Part shown: positions 55,570 through 64,000 of the stretch, piece by piece | Position numbering within the stretch: the stretch's first letter is position 1 | Layout of the letters: each line of letters starts with the position of its first letter | Assembly (NCBI GenBank): GCA_023213395.1 | Contig: CM041465.1 | Location: 157,735,741-157,799,740, forward strand | Source of the DNA: Cycas panzhihuaensis | Taxonomy: Eukaryota; Cycadophyta | DNA: 64,000 bases | Direction: 5' to 3' | Made by a program: the position numbers and the translations under genes | Notes under the pieces: generated by a model | Databases searched by the model: none | What the model saw: the letters and a program-made list of their open reading frames with translations, nothing else | Told to the model about the DNA's origin: nothing

Positions 55570-56062
55570 ATCATAGTTTTGAAGCTCATTAACAGGTGAC
55601 TTTTTGGAGTAATCCATCATAGTTTAGCCTTATTAACTAGGTAAGGGCTTTAAAAGGTTGATTATCATAGTTTAGCCTCATTAACAATTAAATTCAGAGG
55701 GTTCCTTATCATATTTTAAGCTCATTAATAGGTAGAAGGGACTTAGAGTGACGTTCTGTCATAATTTAAGCTCTTTAACAAGTGAAAGAAATTTAGAGCT
55801 TAATACTGTCATAATTTAGGCTCTTTAACAAGTGAAAGAAAGCTCAAAGCATGATATTATTTCATAGTTTAAACTCTTTAATAGATGAAATGAATTCAAA
55901 GCTTAATATTGTCATAGTTTAGGCTCTTTAACAGGTGAAAAGAGACTCAGAACGTGATATTTTATCATAGTTTAAGCTCTTTAATAAATGAAAGGAATTC
56001 AGAGCTTAATACTATCATAATTTAGGCTCCTTAACAGGCGAAAGAAAGCTTAAATCATGATA
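55570..56062. repeat. About 51-bp tandem repeats (10 units)
   Basis: Units are built on TCATAGTTTARGCTCTTTAAC followed by AGGTGAAA. Starts are near 55572, 55618, 55667, 55709, 55760, 55810, 55863, 55913, 55966 and 56016. From 55863 on, alternate units resemble each other more than neighbours do, so a dimer of about 103 bp is emerging. A single copy of the motif lies at 60870, directly beyond the Gypsy-3 pol end. Confidence 0.85.
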
Positions 56063-56799
56063 TCTTAGAGACCAACATAAAGATCCATATAAAAAGAGTG
56101 AACATGGGGTGATGGATTGTGCCTCCAAAAGAAAACAAGCTCCATGGGAAGGTAAACATATCCCAAGAAGGATAATTTAGGCTATCAAGATGAAAATGAA
56201 TAGTTTTTTGTACCTCAAAGTGATTTTTCATGATAATAACAATTGAAAAGAAGTAATATTCTCTTTGACAGGTTTTATGGATGCTAAAGAAATTTATGCC
56301 TTAGAAAAAAAAGAGAAAAGCCCCTCCCCTTTATTAGGAAAATTGATAAGAAATAGATTTCATTTGTACAAGAGAGAGGAGGAAAGACAAGCTACCTAGA
56401 GGTTTTTTCTCTCATTTTTTAGGCAATCAGGAGCTCATTCTGACAGACAACTAGCTCTAGGAGATCATCATCAGCAGTATAGAGCAAAGAGCTAGATATC
56501 CGATGAGTTAGATGTATCATTTTTAATTTTTTGAGTTTTTTGTCCAAAAACATAGTAATATAGTACGAAAAACACAAGCACTATACTAAAAATGCGATTA
56601 ACTAGTGAAAAGTGTAATAACATAGACAAAAACACAACTTTGTGATTTAGGATGGTTAGAGAAAATCAAGTTTTTTATTGTGAAGTTATATTTTTCGATT
56701 GTAAAGTCACGTTTTTAGTTGCAAGGTCACACTTTTGAACTTTTCTTAAGGAAATCTTAAAAATTAAAATTTTTAAAATGAAATCAAGGAACTAACATG
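56063..56799. other. No gene; low-complexity AT-rich
   Basis: There is no coding domain. At 56535-56745 short phrases of the type AAAACRC and TTGTRAAGTCACG recur irregularly, similar in style to 54465-54550. Confidence 0.4.
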
Positions 56800-58680
56800 A
56801 TCTTTATGATATGATACAAGCCCTAGATAGAGTAGAGACACAAGAGAATGAGGGAATGGCCATCGAGGAGCTAGTTAGCCAGCTAGATGAGGTAGGATGG
56901 GTAATTTTGAGAGCGTGTGGACTCTCACTGGCAAGCAGATCAACCTAACTAGTGATGGAGCACAAGATATTACATGACTTCATCAATTGTTGGATCCTAA
57001 GACATAATATCTTCGGAGTATGAGTCATCAGAGAGATTGAGATTACTCTGAGAGATGTAGGGAGGATACTAGAAGTGAGTTGGCATGGTGAGTGAGTGAG
57101 ACTCATTGGGGTGATAAATAAAGAGTCCCAAATGGCATATAGTAAGTACCTGATAGGCTTTGTTGATCAGATTGGCCATCACAGGATATCAGTGGAGACT
57201 ATACAGATGACATGAGATATTCCTATGGTTAGGAGGATTATTACTCTGATTATTATTTACAGGATAATTAGAACCTATGATTTCATGGGGGTTCCAATTC
57301 AGTGGACAGGTATGGTGAGGAGGTATGAGTAGGCGATCCATATTAACTAGGGGAAGTACATAGTAGACAACATATACCACCAGTTATCGAGGATTAGGAG
57401 GATGGGGAGGGGAGGATTCTCATATAGCTTGATATTAATGTGTTGGCTATACAACCACATTCCGCTAATAACGCCAAAAGGAGCACTAAGGGAGCTAATT
57501 GTTATGGATCTAGGGATGAACAAGTGATGCATGAGGTTGAGAATCTATAACAGGCCAACTATCGTGGCTAGGAGTATACATAGTCCTCTCCTTATCAAGA
57601 TGACAAGGAAATAACTCATGGAGGATGTGTATGTAGGGCTACCACTATGGAGCAATGACTAGATAGATGTTGCAGAGAGAGGAACATCAAAGGAGGTTCT
57701 TGTCGCTAGTCAAGGAAGAGGTAGAGGACGGGATGGAGGAAGATGAGGTGGGAGAGATGGTAGAGGTGGTAGTGAGACAAGATGAGGTGAAAGCAGAGGT
57801 GCCTCAACTAGCAGAGGAGGAGGAGGGAATTGTCTTGTACTCAAGAGAGTGAATAGAGCACCGGGTGAGGGTAGAGGAGGCTCTATACAGAGTATGGAGC
57901 TAGGCCTAGCTAACAAACGGGGTAAAGAATGAGGAAGCAAGGCAAGAGAGGGTGAACCTACCAAGAAGGGTCCTTATGAGGCACAGGGAGAGGAAGTACC
58001 ATCAGTTGAGAAGGCAATGGGAGCAGAGCTAATAGGAGAGGATGAGTCATCAGGTATATCATTTAATTGATTTCTCTCATATCAAATTATATTTCTTTTT
58101 CACTCATGATTTTTTATTCTAGTAGACTGATCATGGGTTACATGATTTGATTGGACAAGTGACAAGGTTATGACTTTGAGAAATATATGGAGGACACTAG
58201 AGTTGATATTCACCTATGTTCCTACAGTAGAGAAGGTGCTAGCATGGAACATAGTGGATCATACCCTACTAGGATAACGTATTGGCTACTTCAGCTATGT
58301 TCTTCAAGCCCAAGATCTATGCATGGATATGAGAGCAGAGCTAAGGATGCAAGAGCTAAAGCTTAAAGTAGTCGAGGATGAGAGACTACATCTATGTAGG
58401 ATGTCATTGGCTCAGGTGGGAGCACAATTTACTCCATCAAGGAGTACTACGATATAGTAGGGGTGATATCACCTTCCACCTCATGGAGAGTCCATACATG
58501 GGGAGACTTCAAGTAGAAGGGAGAGGGCAAATCCAAGTGTTCCAGAGGGATCTCATTAGGAATCATAGAGATAAGTGTATTTTGTATTGTATAGGGAGAT
58601 GGGAGGGAGATGAGAGGCATTTTGTGAGCCTCGGTTATGTACCACAAGTCACATGGGTGATATATGTATCATATCTTTTG
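56800..58680 (+). pseudogene. Plant mobile domain (PMD) gene, antisense in Gypsy-3
   Basis: The plus strand encodes, with scattered stops, a PMD (aminotransferase-like, MAIN/MAIL-type) protein. LVSQLDEVGWVILRACGLSLAS and LVMEHKILHDFINCW are at about 56864-56985, followed by REIEITLRDVGRILEVSWHGE at about 57030-57092, the hallmark PMD segment. The domain continues to about 57650. Then comes a Gly/Arg-rich and acidic region (57667-57850). A plausible intron (GTATAT at 58051 to TTCTAG at about 58122) precedes a C-terminal helical part with LRMQELKLKVVEDERLHL near 58345. PMD proteins are known as plant nuclear silencing factors and as passengers of transposable elements. Here the gene lies antisense to Gypsy-3 pol, 2.3 kb beyond its end. 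Stops make it a pseudogene. Confidence 0.6.
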
Positions 58681-60950
58681 TTATATATATATATATAGCA
58701 CTTTCTCTTACAAACTTGTGTATGAATGATTGATTCTAAACCCTTTTTGCCCCCTTATTTCCCTTTCTATGAATTAAATATAAGATACATTTATTAGCAT
58801 AATAGTCCAAAGAAATATGTCATAATTTTATCATTTTCTCTTCTCTTTTTTCTTAGTCTTTTGTAGGTTATATATTTTTTTGGAATTTTTATTGTAATAT
58901 GTACATGGTAGTTTATACTCATTCTAGAGTGAGGCGATTTTGAAAAGAAAAAGATCACAAGAAGGAGTGAAGAATAGAAGACAAACAAAAGATAAAAGAG
59001 AATAAGTGAAAGCTTTACTTATTCCATTTTCATAAACATAAAACCATCTAAAACAAATGATAATAAGTTTATAAAGATAGAAGATGGAATGATATGAATC
59101 TCTCGAGAGAAATATAACTCTTATCATACTCTTGATAGATTATATAATCGTAGAATAAAATCTACATTTATATAATATATCATAAAGAAAACATATTGTT
59201 ACCAAATAAAAAATTAATCTCACTTAATAAACAAGTAGTCATCTGAGTATACTAGATTTCTCATTGGCTCCTTCTAGGGACAAGAAGCTTTTAAGATCCT
59301 GCCCTCTGCCAAGATCCTCCATAACCCAAGATTCTCACGTGGGTCTATCCCTTTCAAATACTTCATTTCACTCTTCCACTTATCGTTTTAATCTTCAAAG
59401 TGCTTAAATCTTTATCTTTCCAAACCCACAGTTTATACTCGTTATGGAGTAGTAGTTTATACTCATTCTGGAGTGGTAGTTTATATTCATTCCAGAGTGA
59501 GGTGCCCCTAGCCAAAAAGGTAAAAGTCAACGGAAATGATCATCCAAGATAGAGGAAACAAGAGTACCAGCTTCAACATTAAGAGACCAAGGGATATACT
59601 GGATGGTAACTAAAGAGAAAATGGACAATAATGATGAAGCTTGATAACAGAGGAGAAGGAGTCATAGCAAGTAAACATGATATATCTCAACTAACTGATG
59701 GACTACAACCTGAGAGTCAGAATATATAATAATGGGTCTAAGGTAAAAGTGAGAAATATCAGATAAGGCTCCTATAATAGTAAGATACTCAGCTTCATTA
59801 TTAGTTGCCCTAGGTATAAAAGATCATGTGGAAAGGAGAGGGCTTCCTAATTGATCATAAATCACCCAAACAGAAGCAGACGGTCATAGGTTATCCCTAC
59901 TACATCTATCAGTGAATACACTCAATGTCATGGGAAAAATAAGATCAAAGTTTAGAGATGGTGTGATCAACAAAGGAAGGTGCGAGAACTAATCAATAAG
60001 GAGACATTATGAATGAAACTAATTTTGACTATGGTAAAGAAAAAGAGGAATCATAATTAGAATGATCATGAGCAATACTAACAAGGGTGTTAAGTAGGAT
60101 TTGATCATAACTGAGGCCATGATGAACCCAAGTAACTAGATCTAAAAATCCTAAATGACTCATCCAAATGAGCTCAACCTACAGATAGATAGGTGGAGAT
60201 GAAGTTGTTGTGCAATTTGCCCTATATTACAAGAGGATGATAATAATACTTTCTTTACTTATATTTCTTTTACTTTACTTTTTTTCCTTTCTCTTTTTTT
60301 TTTATTGCTTTCACTTTTCACTTTTTTTTTTTTTATTTTATAAAAAGAGAATCATAATTATCCAACTATGAAATTTTTTTACCCAACATAACAGGGATTT
60401 ATCCTTTTTAACATAATTTAGAATGAAAGAGACCAATCTCCTTAAGGATCGAACCGCAAGAAAAGAGGAGATCAAGATCAGAATAAGTATTCACTTTAAA
60501 AGATAGATAGAGTGAACTAAGGATGATAAAAATAATTAAAAGAAAGTAAAAAGTGATGTATGATTAAAAAAGAATCCTCAAGGTGAGGTACTAACAAATG
60601 AAAGTATAATCTTAACCAATAACCAAGTATTTGAAGCTGACGGAAGTGTTTCTCTTTCGAGGATAAAAATATAATAAAGTTGAGGACCCAAATTCTCCCT
60701 TGAATGTAGAACTCAAAAGAGAATAAGATCCAAGTAACATAGTAAAGTACTCACAATCAATATAGATGCTAGAAAGAGTAAAGGGCTTATATGATCATGA
60801 GTAGGATCCTTGAAGAAAGCAAAATAGAACTCACAAGAAAGCAAGAAAATACCAAAAAAGAAAGATTGTCCATAGTTTTAGCTCATTAGACAAAGAAAAA
60901 GATTTGGAGTCGTAGTTTATTCTCATTGTGGAGGTGATGGATGCATGCTA
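58681..60950. other. Gypsy-3 3' untranslated region (probable)
   Basis: No gene is seen. There is a TA run at 58682-58698, a T-rich block at 60240-60340, and the 24-bp repeat motif at 58911, 59430-59501 and 60914. Confidence 0.45.
59430..59501. repeat. 24-bp tandem repeats (3 units)
   Basis: Units start at 59430, 59454 and 59478, AGTTTATACTCATTCTGGAGTGGT and variants. Single dispersed copies are at 58911 and 60914. Confidence 0.9.
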
Positions 60951-62033
60951 CCAGGTATAAAACTTTCTTAGATACTAAGAATTAACAAGCCTTTTAAATT
61001 CTAATCCTTCCAATGTTAAAATTTGATAAGTCCTGTTACTCAAATCTTTAATTACTAAAAAATGATCTATCCATTTGGAAGAAAACTTATGTTGTTTATT
61101 ATGCAAATACTCTAACTTTAATACCTTATCACTGACGTTGAACCTCTTGGTTCTAAACTTCCTATCATGAGCAGCCTTCTCATCTAATTTCTCTAGTTCC
61201 AAGAGACGTGCTTCTCTTTGAAATTCTTCGTCAATAAACTCCTTCAATGAGACATGTAAAGAGGGGATCTCAACCTCTAACGAGAGGACAACCTCGACAC
61301 TATAAACAAGAGAAAATTGTGTCATGCTAATGGAGGTTCTATAGGCCCATGTTGCTAGAAATAATTGAGCATGCCAATCCTTATGAGATGTAGTAACTGC
61401 CTTAGCTAAAATCTTAGTTAAGATCTTATTAAAAGCTTCCACCTGACCATTTGTCTAAGGGTGATAAGGGGTGGACAACTTATGAGTGATATGGAACTTA
61501 TTACATAGTTCATCGACATGGGGGTTGCAAAATAAAGCTCCATTATCAGTAATAATAATGTCTGGCACCTTAAATCTACAAATGATATGTTGGAATATAA
61601 ACATGGCAATAAGCTTTCTAGTGGTAGTAACTAAGAGGATAGTGTTGCTCTATTTCGTAAAGTATTCAGTTGTAGTTATGATAAACTTATGCCCATTAGA
61701 TGATGTTGGAAAAATTTGGCCAATAAGATCGAGACCCCATTGGGAAAAAGGTTAAGGTGAAACTATTGACTTCATTTCCTGTGCAGGCTTATGTATCAAC
61801 CTTACATGGGATTGTCATTTTTGGTATTTTTGGACATAAGAATGAGCGTCTTTGAATAAGGTGGGCCAATAATAGCCCATATGAAGAATACTTTGGGCCA
61901 TCGATTGACCGCCAGAATGTCTTCCACATATTCCTTCATAGGATTCTATTAAGGCAACTAGTGTTTCATCAGGAGAGAGGCATCTTAATAGGATTCCATC
62001 CAAAAAACATTTATAGAGTACGTTGTCAAGCAA
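60951..62033 (-). pseudogene. Gypsy-3 integrase
   Basis: Minus strand, Tat-like. The N-terminal zinc-binding part is in block 61815-62033, with ICGRHSGGQSMAQSIL and YVQKYQK (the two Cys are changed or lost). The core reads IITDNGALFCNPHVDELC near 61530-61585 (second Asp kept) and STPYHP, stop, TNGQVEAFNKI near 61430-61475 (catalytic Glu kept). Then comes block 60975-61442 with WAYRTSISMTQFSLVYSVEVVLSLEVEIPSL, LEKLDEKAAHDRKFRTKRF and a C-terminal end ...KRLVNS. The pol frame ends at 60975. Confidence 0.85.
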
Positions 62034-62676
62034 AAGGTATTGCCTAACAGCAACTTGAATTCATCTTCTCTACTTTGAAGTAGCAAGAGAAGGGAAAGAT
62101 TGATCGTATAGGTATGATCTAATCTCTCCATACCATGGATCATCAGAAAGGACGACCTGGATATAGAGGATGTGTTCATCTAGAAGAGAATCATCAATAG
62201 GTTGGATAGAAAGATTAGGGAGAGGAGCATCAACCATGATCTTCGGGATGATCATTCCTTTCTTAGATTTCCTATTAACCACTTGTAAATCAAACTTTTG
62301 AAGCAATGAAGACCATTTACCTAATTGTCCAGTAAGATTAGATTTAGTAAGTATTTTAAAGGACCTAACTGAATAATAAGGTGGACCTTATTTCCAAGGA
62401 GATAGTGCCGTAACTTCTTGGTAGCAAAAATCAAAGCAAGACACTCTTTTTTAGGAAAAGGATAATGAAGCTCAGTAACCACTAAGGTCCTACTAATAGA
62501 ATAGATAGCTTGTTCTTTATCAAAGTCATCCTCTTGTGTTAGCATTTCTGTTAATGATTCATTTGTAGTTGAAGTCTACAAAATGAATGGTTTATCAAAT
62601 CTTAGTAGAGCAAGAATAGGTGCCAAAACTAAGGCTTGCTTCAGCTTATTAAGGACTCTTAAACCTGAGGAGTCCA
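62034..62676 (-). pseudogene. Gypsy-3 RNase H
   Basis: Block 62321-62545 shows IYSISRTLVVTELHYPFPKKECLALIFATKKLRHYLLGN, the conserved central RNase H helix, after a decayed first strand. Block 62070-62306 has LQKFDLQVVNRKSKKG, the usual end of the domain, and an extended linker before the integrase zinc finger. Confidence 0.8.
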
Positions 62677-63645
62677 TCATAACTCAACATCTTTCTTCAA
62701 AAGATTCATGATAGGCTTAGCATCTAAGGCAAAATTAGTGATAAAACGCCTTAAGAAACCAAGCCTACCTAGAAAAGATTTAATCTGCTTTTGGCTCTTA
62801 GGGGGAGATATATTAATAATTGCCTTCATCTTATCGGGATTAATTCTAATCCCATTGTGAAAAACAATGTTTCCTAACATCTTTTTTGACGTAACGGTAA
62901 AAACACATTTAGAGGGATTAAGGCATAAGTAATACTTCTTACACCTTTCAAAAATCATTCTAAGGTTACAGAGATGATCGTATCTTCTATGAGAAAGAGC
63001 AATCATATTGTCTAAATATACAATAATGATGTTACCAATTAAATCATAAAAAATATATATCATAGCTCTTTGATATATTGCACTAATATTCTTCAACTCA
63101 AATGACATGACTTTATATACAAAGGTGCCCCAAGGAGTGGTGAAAGCAGTCTTATGATGGTCATGAGGTGAAATAGAGATCTGATTATATCCTAAAAAGC
63201 CATCCATAAGAGACATCACCTTAAAACTGACTGTCAGATCCTAAATCTGATCAAGAATAGGGAGAGGAAAGTTGTCTTTAGGGCAGGCCTCATTAATATC
63301 ATGAAAGTTGACGCAAATTCAAATCGAACCATTTTTTTTTGCTACAGGAATTATATTAGAGACTCATTGAGAATAATCGACACTCTTAATGAATCCAGCT
63401 CCTAACATCTTCTCTACCTCTTGTTTAATGGTAAGGGAGAGACACAGATGGATATGGTGTTATTTTTTTCGCTCAAGTTTGACTCCAGTAGTTACTATAA
63501 TATTGTGTTTGATGACTTAGGGATCAAGGCCATACATATCCTTATAATCCTAAGCAAAAACTGAGTGAAATTCATGAAAGAGATCCTTAAATTGAGCAAT
63601 CTCTTGGGGAGTATAACTAGCTCCCAACTTGATAATTCTAAGGGT
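62677..63645 (-). pseudogene. Gypsy-3 reverse transcriptase
   Basis: The upstream part (about 63220-63500), with several stops, shows KQEVEKMLGAGFIKSVDYS, NIIPVAKKNGSI, EACPKDNFPLPILDQI. Block 63219-62677 continues with LMDGFLGYNQISI, KTAFTTPWGTFVYKVMSF, YQRAMIYIF, the catalytic box YLDN at 63007-63018 (second Asp replaced by Asn), LNPSKCVFTVTSKKMLG, and the thumb SFLGRLGFLRRFI. The style HHKTAFTTPWGTF and FLGRL is characteristic of the Tat lineage. Inactive. Confidence 0.88.
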
Positions 63646-64000
63646 ATCTCACATCTCTAGGTCTACATCGATAGTTTGCTCCATAAGCATCGCATTTCCC
63701 TCTTCAAAATAAGGAGGTGTAGGCTCTATTAAGGAAACTGACTCTTGAGGTTGGGAATGATTAACTAGTGGTGAATGAGATTGTATTACCTTTGGGAAAC
63801 CCAACATATGATGTCTATCAGGAAGCCTAGTAGATGAACCTACCAGATGTTCTAAAATCACCTCATCATTCTCAAAGTGGTCTATGTGGAAGAGATTAAT
63901 GAGGAGATTTCTAGGTAGGTTAGTAGACAAAAAGAGAGGCCTAAAACATGAAAGAGAATCAACCAAAGAGTTTGGATAAGTGGGAACAAACTCAATGATT
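63646..64000 (-). pseudogene. Gypsy-3 protease-RT linker (partial, runs off edge)
   Basis: Block 63649-63966 is an open frame of 105 codons with an acidic C-terminal part, in the position of the variable linker upstream of RT. No protease motif is in the window. The element continues to the right. Confidence 0.5.

Noticed and set aside
57710-57964. Minus-strand Pro/Leu/Ser-rich frame
   Set aside because: Antisense of the Glu/Gly/Arg-rich part of the PMD reading frame.

Overview
The window is plant nuclear DNA from a repeat-dense, AT-rich part of a large genome. It is almost wholly transposable elements in various states of decay, plus one fragment of a host gene. The evidence for a plant is that all the elements belong to plant families: Copia elements with the initiator-Met PBS motif TGGTATCAGAG, Tat/Athila-like and chromovirus-like Ty3/Gypsy pol, an L1-type LINE, a DUF659/hAT transposase and a plant mobile domain (PMD) reading frame. 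The one host gene piece has GT/AG introns and encodes the C terminus of 20S proteasome subunit alpha-5. The deep nesting and age of the elements suggest a gymnosperm-like genome, but this is inference; no species-specific marker was seen. Nothing prokaryotic, no rRNA and no CRISPR array was seen.

Left part (1-21304). A minus-strand Copia element (Copia-A) has its gag split by a complete minus-strand Ty3/Gypsy element (Gypsy-1, 3085-13661). Gypsy-1 has LTRs, gag, protease, RT-RNase H, integrase and an extra reading frame downstream of pol. Joining the two Copia gag halves across the insertion keeps one reading frame, and a 5-bp target duplication (one mismatch) is visible. The Gypsy-1 3' end together with its Copia flank is tandemly duplicated (about 2.94 kb; copies 1-2383 and 2384-5321). 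A second Copia element (Copia-B, + strand, 15068-20776) sits in a sequence that looks like the PBS/LTR edge of Copia-A. It is flanked by an unusual 107-bp direct duplication.

Middle (21465-32446). A large non-autonomous LTR element (LARD-1, + strand), with TGTAGC...GCTACA LTRs and only a gag-like reading frame, hosts a complete Copia element (Copia-C, 24664-31612) with a perfect GACTA target duplication. Two relatives of LARD-1 follow: LARD-2 at 38550-41573, and a remnant around 45.6-49.1 kb.

Host gene (35122-35698, + strand). Three exons with good splice sites encode the last 86 residues of proteasome alpha-5 (PAE/PSMA5). A decayed hAT-type transposase (33.2-34.96 kb, minus) lies just upstream. 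No upstream exons were found in the window, so either the gene has a giant intron filled by the nested elements or this is a 3' gene fragment.

Right part (41.9-64 kb). It holds an L1-type LINE remnant (minus), a chromovirus-like Gypsy pol remnant (Gypsy-2, + strand, 50.3-52.8 kb) and the pol end of a Tat-like Gypsy element (Gypsy-3, minus, running off the right edge). The roughly 5.5 kb beyond the Gypsy-3 pol end contain three tandem-repeat arrays whose motifs also occur singly right next to pol. They also contain an antisense PMD reading frame with an apparent intron. This matches the extra-ORF and hypervariable 3' region organisation known for Tat elements and is the most interesting assembly in the window.

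Almost every coding region is broken. The stops and active-site changes whose ancestral codon can be guessed are mostly C-to-T or G-to-A changes, as expected from long-term cytosine methylation of silenced elements.
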